Part shown: positions 20,939-32,639 of the stretch, piece by piece
How the letters are laid out: every line of letters begins with the position of its first letter
Numbering within the stretch: position 1 is the first letter of the stretch
Origin: Diphasiastrum complanatum
Taxonomy: Eukaryota; Streptophyta; Lycopodiopsida; Lycopodiales; Lycopodiaceae
NCBI GenBank assembly: GCA_029204225.1
Contig: CM055109.1
Location: 36,804,991 to 36,868,990, forward strand
Direction: 5' to 3'
Length of the DNA stretch: 64,000 nucleotides
The notes under the pieces: generated by a model
What the model saw: the letters and a program-made list of their open reading frames with translations, nothing else
Told to the model about the DNA's origin: nothing
Databases searched by the model: none
Program-made: the position numbers and the translations under genes

Positions 20939-22466
20939 GTGCCCCCCAGGGAGATATACTAGGCCTAACATGGCCCATCTTAAGGTAATGTTGCAGTTGC
21001 CTATAAACCTCATCCTCTTCAGTAGTACTCATCCTATATGGATACAACGATATAGGAGAACTACCAAGAATCAGTTTAATACCATGGTCAACACCCCTAG
21101 AGGGGGGAAGACCCTCAGGAAGATGCTCAGGAAACACATAGTTAAATTCTTGCCTAAGTTTCTTAAAGATTTCACCTTCTAGAGAATTTTTTTGTTTTAG
21201 GTTATTAGACATTAATTCCATTTGGAGATTGTGAAATTGCACGTTCTTCATGGTAAGTAAAATCTTTCAACCAGCATAAGTAAGAACTGCAATCGACAAC
21301 ATCCATACATTTAACTGTTTCCAAAGCAGAAAGCATATACGGAGTAGAAATATCAACATTTCCATTTAACTCTTTGAGTGAGCCATTATGCAAGAACGAC
21401 AAAACTGTGAGTTACATAGTTTTTCTTCATAGTCTCGGTCCTCTCATAGAACCACTCCTTTCCAAGTATTACATATACCCTATCTAGATTCATAATATGA
21501 AAGTCTAATTTGTCTTTATAGGCTTGAATCTCAATTGGTAGACGTGGGACTATCCGGTCCCATAGTTGGCTTTTCACTCCCGTTGCCAGCTTCACTGCAT
21601 ATCGGTGGTCACTTTGCCTTGTTTCCACCCTTAGCTTCTGCAACAAATTAGCGTTAATAAAATTATGTGTGGAACCATCGTCAAATAAAATTGTTACGGC
21701 TTGGCCACCCACAACCCCCTTCATCCGAATGAGGTCATGAGGGCCAAAAACAGCCATGTTAAAACAACAATGCTCACACACAGAATTACCAGCAAAGGAA
21801 AGATCTACACTAGATATGCTAGAGTTACCTGGCGTCTTAAAATATGCCCCCTTAGCTTTCCGTTTCTTTGGACATTCCTTCGCGACATGACCTGGTTCCA
21901 TGCAATTAAAGCACAGATTGTCGCTTCTGGCTTTCATAAAGGTTTTCTGGTCCAAGGTAGATCTTTTCTTCGACTTACCCGAACCTGAAGACCCATCTTT
22001 CGCCTTATCTTTCGATTTCTTTGGAAAGAAAGGCTTCTTACCCTTTACATCGGGCAAGACACCAGTCTCAGGCTAAGCCATCATACGAGTATCATCGTAT
22101 ATTCTGGCGAAGCGAACATCATCCTCGAGGGCAAGGGGCTGGTTCCTCCTGACCTCTAGCTGATAGTCTCTTGGCAACCCAAGTATAAAATGCAACTTTA
22201 CTAGTAAAGGATCTATTCTAGTTGCAACATGAGAATAGACTTCCTGAAACTCTTGTAAATATACTGATCCAAGGGCCGGTTTCCCATATGGATCATTGCA
22301 TATTGATGGTAAAATTCAAAATCATCAAGAATAGGAAGGAAGGCCGCCTTAAAGGCCTTACAAAAATCTTCCCAATTCTACCCCTAACATCTTGCCACTA
22401 GGTAAATGCTTTACCTCGCACGTACATGACAACGAGATTGATCTTGTTGTCCTCGGATGAATCGTG
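20939..22466 (-). pseudogene. Gypsy-B gag, protease and RT start
   Basis: In coding order: the decayed gag core (INLVVMYVRGKAF near 22400, with stops); then a 223-codon frame from 22057 with a lysine-rich stretch, a CCHC knuckle, CFNCMEPGHVAKEC (C49, C52, H57, C62), and protease motif FDDGSTHNFI, where the usual DSG/DTG reads DDG. After a stop comes the RT leader (LPPSRGVDHGIKL, RMSTTEEDEVYRQL, GHVRPSISPWGAPV), ending at the copia-Y insertion. RNase H and integrase are not present in the window. Confidence 0.9.
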
Positions 22467-22873
22467 CAATTGCGTGCGGAGCAGCATATGCAAAAAGCAA
22501 ACCTTGGTGGCTCAATCCTCATGCGAAGCTGAATATGTCGCAGCTTCAAAGATGGCGAACGAGATAGTTTGGTTGCAGATGATATTGGAGGCAATTGGCA
22601 TACCACAAGGAGAACCATGCACATTAATGATGGATTCTCAAAGTGCCATATATCTGTCCCAGGATCCTGTCTTCCATTCAAAGACAAAGCATATACCTCT
22701 GAAGTACCATCATATTCGAGATTTGATCTCGAAAGGAGAGCTCAAGGTCCAGTACATAAAGTCTGAAGACATGATTGCAGATCTACTCACGAAACCGCTC
22801 GACAAACCACTCTTCACAAAGCAAAGAAAGACAATTGGATTAAACATACAAAGTTGCAAGGTTCAAGAGGGAG
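22467..22873 (+). pseudogene. Copia-X RNase H C-terminal part (upstream tandem copy)
   Basis: Matches 26444-26860 except for a 9-bp loss near 22485: CKKQTLVAQSSCEAEYVAA, MMDSQSAIYLSQDPVFHSK, HIPLKYHHIRDL and MIADLLTKPLDKP. The purine tract CAAGAGGGAG leads directly into the LTR at 22874. The left edge at 22467 abuts the gypsy-B gag remnant. Confidence 0.92.
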
Positions 22874-23337
22874 TGTCAGAAATTGTGAACTCCTGCAACT
22901 TTGTCATGAAGCGAAGCGAATGGCGAACATACCTCGGAAACCTTAAAGCACGAACGAAACAAATACGTACACAATTTTGAATCAACAAGATAAAGAGCAG
23001 AATAGAAAAAGATAGAGAGACGAAAACAACTGTGCATTAAAGTCTGCCAACGAGCAGAACACAGCGATTGAGCTGAGTGTCAGGCCGCCAACGAGCGAGA
23101 CACTGATCATCTCACTCCAAAACTCAAAAACTGATAATACAATTGCTCTATTCTCCATCTCACTGTTTTTTGTTGTCTTGATTGCTCGAATGATTTATGT
23201 TCTGTGATGTGTAGTCGCATGCCTAGGATCTTGAAAGCTTCCTCAAAAGAAAACTAAATGATAAGAATCAGTTCGCGACAGATTCGTGAAAAGAATCAAT
23301 TCGCGAAAACAATCAATTCGTGACACAATTCGCGACA
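22874..23337 (+). repeat. Copia-X LTR shared by two tandem internal regions
   Basis: TGTCAGAAATTGTG...TTCGCGACA, 464 bp. It lies between one RNase H/polypurine tract on its left and a primer site plus gag on its right, so it serves as 3' LTR of one copy and 5' LTR of the next. Against the 734-bp LTR at 26861 it lacks a central block of about 200 bp, plus smaller losses in the terminal repeats. Confidence 0.92.
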
Positions 23338-23401
23338 TGGTATCAGAGCTCTCAGGTTATCACTACTGATATCTGAACAGTGATTCTCTAGGCAACACAA
23401 T

Positions 23402-23659
23402 ATGGCTACAACGATCCAGACGAGAATAGCAATCAGTCTTGATGGCGAAAACTACATAGTATGGAAATTCAAAATCAAAACGCTTCTGAAGGGTGAAGGC
23501 ATCTGGTTGGTGACTGAACTCACAGAGGTGCAGCCTCCAGAGGGAGACCCAAAGAGAGCTGAATGCGTGCAATGGCGATCATCGTTTCATCCATCAACGA
23601 AGAATTACTCATGCAGATTGAAGATTGTGAAAGCAGCCATGCAGCATGGGAAAGACTAA
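23402..23659 (+). pseudogene. Copia-X gag N-terminal part
   Basis: Begins MATTIQTRIAISLDGENYIVW, a typical copia gag start, with ISLDGENYIVWKFKIKTLL matching the conserved Gag N-terminus. The frame fails after about 85 codons and the zinc knuckle is missing. Confidence 0.85.
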
Positions 23660-23756
23660 AGCAGAAGTACGAAGTGAGGACTGCCGCTTCAGCGATGCAT
23701 CTTCACAACAATATTTGATGAAGCTTCAACAAGCTACACTGAACAAGACTACGATG

Positions 23757-24545
23757 TAGTCATTGATTCAAGAGCAACCTCACACATCACCTGCAACAAA
23801 AGAATCTTGATCGACTTCAGAGAACTCGAAAATAACAGAGCAGTGATTCTAGGTGATGGGAGCCGACACGATGTCAAGGGCATCGGGACTCTACAGCTGC
23901 GAACACTGTTAGGTCAAGCAGAGCTGCCAGGAGCACTCTACGTACCTTCATTAAGAAAAGACCTGCTATCAGTCTCCAAGATGGCAGATCTTGGAATTCA
24001 AGTTCTGTTCGATGGCAATACATGCCAAATGATCGAGAAAACAACAAACAACTTGCTAACAGTTGGATGCAGAGAAGGAAATCTCTACCAAGCCAAGATA
24101 ATCAGCAATTTTGATAGCATACTAAGTGCATCAGAAAATAAAGATCAACTCTGGCACAGGAGAATGTATCATTTGAACATGAGGAGCCTGTATGACATGA
24201 GCAAGAAAGACATAGTCACAGGTCTGAAGATATCCAGACCCGATATTGAGTTCTGCGAAGCCTGTCAGAAAGGCAAACACCATCGGAATCCATTCACACA
24301 TGAGGGAAGAAGAGCTAAAGAAGTTCTTGAGCTAGTCCACTCAGATGTCTGTGGACCGATGAAAGTGGATTCGCTCTCAGGATCAAGGTATTTCCTGACG
24401 TTCATTGATGACTACAGCCAGATGACAACGATCTACTACTTAAAGAAAAAATCTGAAGTATTTGACTCTTTCAAGAAGTTCGTGGCATTTGCAGAGAGAC
24501 ACACCTCAAAGAAGATTCAGATCATCAGATTTGATAATGGAGTCA
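23757..24545 (+). pseudogene. Copia-X protease and integrase N-terminal half
   Basis: The protease motif reads VIDSRATSHIT, DSR where DSG is expected, so the protease is probably inactive. LGDGSRHDVKGIG and LYVPSLRKDLLSVSKM follow, then the pre-integrase zinc region (LWHRRMYHLNMRSL, CEACQKGKHHRNPF) and the first integrase acidic motif (FIDDYSQMT). The frame shifts at IRFDNG near 24540. Confidence 0.9.
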
Positions 24546-25320
24546 CGTGAGTACAAGAGCATCAGATTCTGCCAAGAACAGGGGATAGAGCATCAATTCA
24601 CTTTTGTGTACACACCCGAATATAATGGTGTCGCAGAAAGGAGAAACAGGACGCTAGTCGAAGGAGCCAGATGCATGATGGCACAGGCTCGATTGCCAAG
24701 TCAATTTTGGGCTGAGGCAATAGCTGCAGCAGTACATCTGCAGAACAGATCAACAACGACAGCCTTGAAAAGCAAGACACCGTACAAAATGTGGACAGGT
24801 AAAAAGCCTGATCTGTCATACGTGTGCGTGTATTCGGATGTGCAGCATACAAGCACATTCCAAAAGAAAAAAGAAGCAAGCTTGATGAAAATCAAAGCAG
24901 ACAATCATGGTCGGATACTCGAACGGATCACAAGTGTACAGACTCTACAATCCAACCACGAAGAAGGTCGTTTCGAGTAGCGATGTGAAGTTCGACGAGT
25001 CCACATTCCCTGAACTGAAGGATGAAAAAGGCCATGAGATCTTCACACTGCTGCCAATTCAAGAGGGAGATCGAGGAATCAGAATGATGATCCCCAAACT
25101 CCAGAGCAGCAAGAAGCCGAAGATCAACCCCACGAACCAGAAACATTCGAGCAGCGACGAATCGAACCCAGAAGGTCAACAAGACAAAGAAGACCTCCAG
25201 ATCGATACACTGACAATCTTCAGTGGAGCGAAGACACAAAATTCGAGTACTGCAGCTTCACTGAAGAGCCAACTACATATCTAGAAGCTGTCCAGAGTCC
25301 AGAGGGAAAATTCTGGAAGC
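24546..25320 (+). pseudogene. Copia-X integrase C-terminal half and linker
   Basis: Carries YNGVAERRNRTLVEGAR with the third catalytic residue and SQFWAEAIAAAVHLQNR. After a frameshift near 24835 come SNGSQVYRLYNPTTKKVV and VKFDES. The linker changes frame again near 25075 before RT. Confidence 0.88.
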
Positions 25321-25325
25321 AGACA

Positions 25326-26006
25326 ATGTCAGAGGAGATCGAATCAATGAGGCGAAACGAGGCATGGACACTAGAGCCACTGCCCAAAGATAAAAAGATC
25401 GTCGACTGCAAGTGGGTATACAAAAGGAAAACGAAATCAGATGGCATTGTTGGACGCTACAAAGCAAGGTGTGTCGCAAAGGGCTACACACAAAGGTACG
25501 GAGTCGATTATTTCGACACGTATTCACCAATGGTGAAGATGACAAGCATTCGACTGCTCCTTGCATATGCTACACAACACAATCGGGAAATTCACCAGAT
25601 TGATGTAAAGACAGCCTTTCTCCACGGAGATCTACAGGAAGAAATCTTCATGAAGCAGCCTCAAGGATACGAAGACCCCGACAATCGACAATATGTCGGT
25701 CGATTGCAGAGATGCATTTATGGTCTGAAGCAGGCATCACGAGCTTGGTACAAGAAGCTCGACAGTCTTCTAAAGTCTCTAGACTTCACTCCTACACAAC
25801 CAGATTGCAATGTCTACATAAAGAGAGTAGGAAGAAATTTTGTGATTCTGACTATTTTCGTGGATGATTCTCTTATGATAGGAAACTCCTTGATGCTAAT
25901 CAAGGAAACGAAGAGTCAGATTTCTGAAAATTATGAAATCACAAATCTGGGAGAAGCAACAAAATGTCTTGGGCTGGAGATCAGAAGAGATCGAATAAAA
26001 GGATAA
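25326..26006 (+). pseudogene. Copia-X reverse transcriptase
   Basis: A 226-codon open frame: VDCKWVYKRKTKSDGIVG, YGVDYFDTYSPMVKMTS, IDVKTAFLHGDLQEEIFM, YGLKQASRAWYKKL, and the catalytic motif written FVDDSLMIG. It stops after LGLEIRRDR; the remainder of the RT connection continues in another frame (MHLSQSEYAKKVL). Confidence 0.92.
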
Positions 26007-26187
26007 ATGCATTTGAGTCAGTCAGAATACGCCAAAAAAGTACTGAAGCAATATCGAATGATGGACTGCAAGGAAAAAGCCACACCAATGATAGTTGGAG
26101 CCAGATTAACGAAGCAGGATTGCCTGAAAACAAAGGAGGAAAGACAGAAGATGGAAGGTATACCAACCCTACCAAAACTTGATCGGT

Positions 26188-26860
26188 AGTCTGATGTACT
26201 TTACAATTTGTACTAGACCCAATTTGGCTTTCTCTGTCTATGCTTTAAGCTAATTCTCTTCCAATCCTGGCATGGCGCATTGGCAAATGGCAAAACGAAT
26301 CTTACAATATCTGAACGGTACCCAAAATATGGGATTAATCTACAAAGCAGACAACGAAGGAAAAGGATTCGAGTTGCACCACTACAGTGATGCAAGCTGG
26401 GCAAGCTGCAAAGATGACAGCAAGTCCGTGACAGGAGGATGTTCAATTGCGTGCGGAGCAGCAATCAGCTGGATATGCAAAAAGCAAACCTTGGTGGCTC
26501 AATCCTCATGCGAAGCTGAATATGTCGCAGCTTCAAAGATGGCGAACGAGGTAATTTGGTTGCAGATGATGTTGGAGGCAATTGGCATACCACAAGGAGA
26601 ACCATGCACATTAATGATGGATTCTCAAAGTGCCATATATCTGTCTCAGGATCTTGTCTTCCATTCAAAGACAAAGCATATACCTCTGAAATACCATCAT
26701 GTTCGAGATTTGATCTCGAAAGGAGAGCTCAAGGTCCAGTACATAAAGTCTAAAGACATGATTGCAGATCTACTCACGAAGCCGCTCGACAAACCACTCT
26801 TCGCAAAGCAAAGAAAGGCAATTGGATTAAACATACAAAGTTGCAAGGTTCGAGAGGGAG
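26188..26860 (+). pseudogene. Copia-X RNase H
   Basis: SLMYFTICTRPNLAF with a stop, then an open frame from 26272: HWQMAKRILQYLNGTQNMG, HHYSDASWASCKDDSKSVTG, VAQSSCEAEYVAASKMANE, MMDSQSAIYLSQD and LLTKPLDKP. It runs on into the LTR without a stop at the natural end. Confidence 0.9.
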
Positions 26861-27594
26861 TGTCAGAAATTGTGAACTCCTGCAACTTTGTCATGAAGCG
26901 AAGCGAAGCAAAGCGAAGCGAATGGCGAACATACCTCGAAAACCCTAAAGCACGAAACGAAACGAAACGAAACAACACGAAGAAAAACAATTCGCGCTGC
27001 CACCTGGCAGCTCGACGAGCATGGCGTATTGAACTCCACGCTCAGCTGAAAGAGTTAGCCATAACAGAGAATAACTAACTAGTTGATTAGCGTTGACTTA
27101 TCTTGTAATTCTCTGTTTAGCTGTCTTGTAAACTCCACACAGTGGAGATATGTACACAATTTTGGATCAACACGATAAAGAGCAGAAAAAGAGCAGAATA
27201 GAAAAAGATAGAGAGACGAAAACAGCTGTGCATGAAAGTCTGCCAACGAGCAAAACACAGCGATTGAGCTGAGTGTCAAGCCGCCAACGAGCGAGACACT
27301 GATCATCTCACTCCAAAACTGATAATACAATTGCTCTCTTCTCCATCTCACTGTTTTTCGTTGTCTTGATTGCTCGAATGATTTATGTTCTGTGATGTGT
27401 AGTCACATGCCTAGGATCTTGAAAGCTTCCGCAAAAGAAACTAAACGAAAAGAATCAGTTCGCAACAGATTCGTTTGCGACATCAATCAGTTCGCGACAG
27501 ATTCGCGACATCAATCAGTTCGCAACATATTCGCGACATCAATCAGTTCGCGACAGATTCGCGAAACGATCAATTCGCGACACAATTCGTGACA
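26861..27594 (+). repeat. Copia-X 3' LTR, full-length form
   Basis: 734 bp, TGTCAGAAAT...TTCGTGACA. Contains short repeats GCGAAGC near 26895-26923, a run of ACGAA units near 26955, and a terminal array of imperfect TTCGCGACATCAATCAG units at about 27450-27590. Confidence 0.92.
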
Positions 27595-27858
27595 CTTGGA
27601 AATTCCCGAAAGAAAGTGGGAAAGCATTTCCATGGACTTTGTGGTTGGGCTACCTCGGACGGGGAAGCAAAATGATGCCATTTGGGTAATAGTTGACAGG
27701 TTAACTAAAACGGTGCAGTTCATACCAAGCAAGCAAACTGTCAAACTTTCTGGACTTGCTCAGCTTTTCGTTGAAAAGTTGTTCAGGTTGTTTGGTTTGC
27801 CGAATGACATTGTTAATGATCGAGATCCAAAGTTCACTGGCAAATTCTGGATAATATA
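27595..27858 (+). pseudogene. Gypsy integrase core fragment
   Basis: An open frame, LEIPERKWESISMDFVVGLP, AIWVIVDRLTKTVQF, FGLPNDIVNDRDPKFTG. Catalytic region of a gypsy integrase with two of the three acidic residues. Same family as 32250-32510. It starts exactly at the copia-X LTR end, so copia-X probably inserted into this integrase; its left half is no longer next to it. Confidence 0.88.
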
Positions 27859-29155
27859 AAATCAGCCTATCTTATAAAATCTCCAATCTGGAAATGGATA
27901 CCTTGAAGATTGTAGTGCTTTAAACTGAACGGGAGTTGGCAACCTCAACACGAAGGCATCTGCTGGAGTAGCTTTGATGCAAAGATACAACTCATAGTAA
28001 ATTTAAAAAAAAACATTGATTTTCCATCACCGGCTCAATAGCGATCATTTTGTTTTAACATCAACCTTGTAACACGCAGCTTGGGATAGCTTCGAACATC
28101 CCCTACAATAGAATACTCAAGAAACTGCCAGCAGAACCCCGTTTCAATCTAAATGGAAGTAAATGCAAATTATTGGAAGCGCAAACAAGCATCCAAGCGA
28201 AACTCTACCTTACTTCACGACCTTCGAGCAGGTGTTTTTTTTTCAAACAATCAGCGCCACTCACTGGCTACCTTGGCTTCATCTCTCGCATTGCGCCTTA
28301 AAATCTGATGATCAACCTAAACTGAAGGGCACCAGAATAACGAAGCAACTACAGCTCATGATCATTTTCCAGTTTTAAGCACATACTCCTCAAAAAATTC
28401 GTATTCTAGGTCAGTTCAAACTGCAATATAAATATCACAACACCGCAATGAATGACCATCTACATTTAAGATAAATCAAAGCGCTTCTTGTAAACAAAAA
28501 ATAGTGTTGGCCAAACCAAAAGTGGAGATTAGTATGGTAAGTGTAAGTAGGTTTTGCCTATTGTGGACTTGATCGATCACCTTGATAAGCACCTCGTGAT
28601 TGAAGAACATATCTTCGTTTTCTTCCTTCCCCCTGGGGCCTGTACTACCTTGAAGCAAGCCAGCAAGGACGTCGCCTCCTGTTGGTTGAAGTGCAATGAA
28701 TTGGCTTCTTTCTATTGTGCTTGGCCATCCTCTTCAGGCCTGCGTTTTGCGTGCCCTTCACAGGCTAATGTAATTTCAGCGGTCCTCAGAAAATCTGCAA
28801 GCTACAGGAATGGAACTGGCAACATTTCTCAAAAATGGACATCATAAAATGTTTTAATATTTTTTTAATACAAGCATACATGCCTTTTTACAAGTAAAAA
28901 TTTTAAAAAACTGAGAAGGTCTATAAAATGCAGATTTTTTTTTAAGGATAACTTTAAAAAGATTTCTAGAGCATACTGCCCAAAAAAAAAAAAAAAAAGG
29001 ATAACATACTAAACTATCACAAGAAAAGTCAAAATTAAATGCACCATTCCTCATTTTCCCATGAAAGTCATTTTGAAAGTTTTGAAAGGTGCATTGTAAT
29101 ATGCATTTCTATAGGGTTGCATTTTATAGGTTGCATTCTTTTTTTTTTTCAAAAC
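27859..29155. other. No recognisable gene
   Basis: An open frame at 28554-28847 has no domain I recognise. A-rich tracts lie near 28925 and 28981-28998. Nothing further is supported. Confidence 0.5.
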
Positions 29156-29440
29156 TTAAGGATACTTGTATATTTTCACGGGGGGAGGGAAGGGCCGGCT
29201 CCAATGCCCTTCCACCCTAGAAGGTGATGCGCCCGAGAGTGGATACTTGTATGTTTTCACCCGGGTGGAAGGGCCGAGGAGCCGGCCCTTCTTCCGCATG
29301 AATTCATTTTTCACATTTTTTTTTTCTTTGAGGTAAATTTTTTTTACATGCACCTTTTGGGCGGAAGGTGCGTGTAAAAAAAAGTAAATTTTTTACATGC
29401 ACCTTTTGGACGTCGGAAGGTGCCTGTATAAAAAAATTCC
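29156..29440. repeat. Cluster of hairpins and short direct repeats
   Basis: GGATACTTGTAT-TTTTCAC occurs at about 29160 and 29241. AGGGCCGGCTCC (about 29190) and GGAGCCGGCCCT (about 29278) form a 12-bp perfect inverted pair. Two consecutive hairpins with stems ACATGCACCTT / AAGGTGC lie at about 29350-29380 and 29393-29428. AGGGCCGGCTCCC also occurs at about 60082 inside the LARD-like element. Confidence 0.8.
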
Positions 29441-30189
29441 ATAAAAAAATTTGCCCCACAAATTACATTCTGTGAGGCACCACCATTTCCTTTGTAAAAA
29501 TTTGTACTCCTTTCCATCATCTATATGTAGTGCCTTGATCTTTCTTTCTATTTTTATTTTTGCAAGCTGCTTAAAGGTTAATAAGTTATGAGGGCACTAG
29601 CATGGTATGGGTATGAGCCCAACCCAGTGAGCAGCACGAGTAAGGTATTACAAGTTGTAGTTTAGAAATAAGTGAACTGGGTATTAGAATAAAATAAAAA
29701 TAAAATAGAGACCTGAAGTCAGGTTTAGCTAAAAATCTAAGTTGGCAAGTTGGAACGGAATCAAATGAATCATTTGAAAGCTTTTGACACTCCAAAGGAG
29801 AATCACATGAATCATGTGAGAACTCACTTAGCTAATTTAAAACCACTAGATAATTTGAAATGGCCAACTAAAATAGGGGCATGGACTTCTCCAAGAATTA
29901 AACACCTCTTGTACTCATTTTCCATGTTTAACGATACGTGGAAAATTAACTCTATCTTGTGATCTACTAACCCAGACGATACTAAACCAGGAGATAACTC
30001 TACTAGAAATACATCTTCAAATTTACTTATGATCTAATTTTTCATTGCTTGTTTATGACCTAAATTTATTGAGTTTAGAATTGCTAAAAATTCACAACTA
30101 TTTAGATACACATTAGAAACATCCACAATAGGGAGTGCAAACATTGAAAAAACTTTGTATTGGGACAATCATTTAGAGGTTGCATTTTA
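29441..30189. other. No recognisable gene
   Basis: AT-rich sequence; possible traces of a gypsy gag/protease cannot be separated from chance. Confidence 0.4.
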
Positions 30190-30450
30190 CAGGTTGCATT
30201 TTGATAACCTTCAAGGTCCAACTTTTAGGTTGAGGGCTATAGCTTACCCTGCCGACGACACATGGCATCAAAGAACTAAAACCAGTGGCATAATGCTTCA
30301 TACTATTGTTTGCAAACTCAACCATTGGGAGGTACTTTTCCCAATCTGATGGTCGCCTGGAAACATATGTGTGAAGCATATCTTCCATCGACTGGTTGAC
30401 ACGTTCGGTCTAACCATCGGTTTCTGGGTGTGCGTCAACCTTCAAGGCAA
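30190..30450 (-). pseudogene. Gypsy integrase C-terminal core fragment
   Basis: Read on the minus strand: a degraded ETDGQTERVNQS motif with a stop, then MEDMLHTYVSRRPSDWEKYL and PMVEFANNSMKHYATGFS, the conserved end of the gypsy integrase core. It breaks off after about 85 codons. Confidence 0.85.
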
Positions 30451-31660
30451 TCGGAGATCTAAGGGAGTTGTAATATTTGGTATTAGAGCCACCAATTTTC
30501 TTTTTTATGTGCGCACGTTTCCTTTCTTTTGTGGTTTGGTATTATTTTATAAGGAATGTGGTTGTTGGTATTTTATAACCTTGGTTCTTGAAAAGGGAGC
30601 TTGTTTGTTGAGGAAAGAGCTGGTTGTTTAGTATCTAGTTATTTTCTTGACAATGGTTTTTCTTTCCTTTTCAACCTTCAAAGCTTAAATGATATTAAGT
30701 CTTCTTAATTTGTTTGTAAAGAAGGTATGGCTATTTTACGTTTCTTTAAAACCTTATGTTTAAAAGAAGCTTGTATGTATTTCCTAAAGTCTAATATTTT
30801 TTGGGAATCATGCCCCTCCTTTATATTTTTTTTATGAAAGAAAACTTAAAAAAAAAACAATGGGAGTAGGTTCGGATCCGCAGGCCAGCGTACAATCTCG
30901 GGCTGGCTCCCAACGCTCTCTCCATACAAATGACTGTATGAAAGCCGACCTAGAGGGGAGGGAATTGTACTTTCCTCTCCCCTTGTAATCAAGCCTTTTT
31001 CCATACCTTGTAAGTTTTTACCAAAGTAACAAAACTTAAGAGATAACTTTTAAAGTTTAAAGTTATACGAACTTAAACAAAGTTTTTAAGTTACAAAACT
31101 CTAAGTTGTAATCTAAATTTTGAGTCTAAAAGAATGATGATTGAACATCCTTGGTGGATATCCTTTGATGGTCATACCTTCTCCCCTTGTACCTGCATAA
31201 CTCCAAAGTCTTGGAGAATAGTTTGAGGTACTTAGAGGGCAAGAGAGGGGCCGAAAGTGGACTTCATAATATTTGAGGTCCATGGGCCAAGTGGCACCTA
31301 TAGGTGGTCTCACATGGAGGTACAAATGGGGCCTTTTTTGGGCCCCACTTCTCCTTTTTGCATGGAGGAAGAGGAGAAGCTTTGGGGTGGGGGTAAATGA
31401 GTGTACGTTCACATTTCTTCATCCCATTTTCCGAAGCTGCTTGTTAGTGCTCTATAAGCTCAAGTTAGCTTATTTTCTTGGGCCTTTGTGCTATAGTTGT
31501 TAGCTCTTAACGGTTTGGACGCCATTGCTCTTCGTTTTTCCTCTAGTCTTTTCCTATACTTTAGCCTTGCCATGGAAACTGCGATATGGAGAAAATGGCG
31601 CGTGCGATAAATTTGTTACAACAATAGATTATCAACATGCGCTCTAAGCATGAACGGACG
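30451..31660. other. No recognisable gene
   Basis: TAACTTTTAAAG-type AT-rich sequence and a moderately GC-rich patch near 30870-30985. Overlapping open frames at 31113-31503 on both strands have no recognisable domain. Possibly LTR sequence, but no boundary can be proven. Confidence 0.4.
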
Positions 31661-31669
31661 GAGACTGAC

Positions 31670-32515
31670 GAATTTAAGTTTATCTGTGATGCCTCAGACC
31701 TTAGGGGTCGTAAGGCCCGTTGGTTGGAACTCATTTAGGAGTTCGAATTCAACATTAAGTACCATCGAGGTATGTCAAATTGTGTCACTAATGCTTTCAG
31801 CTGGATTGGAGAGGTTAATCAGTTATGCTTTGCTGAGTTCCAATCCGAGTTGTATCTTTCTCTTCGAGACCTTTGTTGGACCGATGAGTTTTTCGGTCGT
31901 ATTTGGCAAGAAGTCATGGTAGGAAGTTCTATTGTGAGAAATAATCTTGGAAAGCAGGATTCCAAGAAGTCTCGTGAAGAGAAGATACTTGATGAATTTA
32001 CCATTAAGAATGGTTTACTTTTTCGTAGAGAAAAAGTTTGTGTGCCAGATATCATGGACATAAGGGCCCAAATCCTGCATGAGTGCCACGATAGCCTCGG
32101 TGTGGGACACCCTTGGACACTTGACCTTGTTAGAAGAGAGTTTTATTGGCTAACAATGAAAGGTGATGTCGAGGCATATGTTCAAAAGTGTGAACAATGC
32201 CAAGTGAACAAAGCGGAAAGACTCAAAGCAGCTGGTCTGTTACATCCATTGGAAATTCCCAGCAAGAAGTGGAAAAATATGTCCATGGATTTTGTGGTCG
32301 GACTTCCCAAGATCGGGAAGGATCACGATGCCATTTGGGTAACAGTTGACAAGCTTACCAAAATGGCGCAAATTATTCCAACAAAAAATATTGTCAAAGT
32401 TTCGAAACTTGCTCAACTCTTCTTTGAAAAGTTGTTTAGATTGTATGGTTTACCGAATGATATTGCTGTGATCGTGATTCCAAGTTCACTCCGCCCATCC
32501 ATAGGGTCACTACCG
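31670..32515 (+). pseudogene. Gypsy-D: RNase H end and integrase N-terminal half
   Basis: The RNase H end (DLRGRKARWLELI, a stop, FNIKYHRGMSN) leads into the frame 31772-32515. That frame has the integrase H2C2 zinc region (HECHDSLGVGH, KCEQCQVNKAERL), the first acidic motif (MSMDFVVGLPKIG) and GLPNDIA. The second acidic motif is destroyed by a frameshift (VIVIPSS), followed by sequence that runs into a poly-C tract. Confidence 0.9.
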
Positions 32516-32526
32516 ACCCACACCCA

Positions 32527-32547
32527 CCCCCCCCCCCCCCCCCCCCC
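32527..32547. repeat. Poly-C run of about 20
   Basis: A C homopolymer immediately after the gypsy-D integrase truncation. Such runs are prone to sequencing error, so the exact length is doubtful. Confidence 0.9.
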
Positions 32548-32639
32548 AAACGCACTGGAGCTATCGACATCCACATGCATGATCAAGCCTCTTGCGATAA
32601 CTGGCATCCCATACCACCAGCCATCGCCCTTGACTCTCC

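Larger units (their letters stand above)
23338..26860 (+). mobile_element. Copia-X internal region (gag, protease, integrase, RT, RNase H)
   Basis: Starts with the primer site TGGTATCAGAGCT (23338-23350) and ends with the purine tract GAGAGGGAG. All copia pol domains are present in order, but the gag C-terminus with its zinc knuckle is deleted near 23660-23760 and several frameshifts break pol. Confidence 0.92.

Noticed and set aside
27450-27590. Regular direct repeats resembling a CRISPR array
   Set aside because: They are imperfect 17-35 bp words inside a copia LTR in plant DNA, with no unique spacers.
28554-28847. 97-codon frame starting MPIVDLIDHLDKHLV
   Set aside because: A faint resemblance to eukaryotic helical-repeat proteins could not be supported by any conserved motif.
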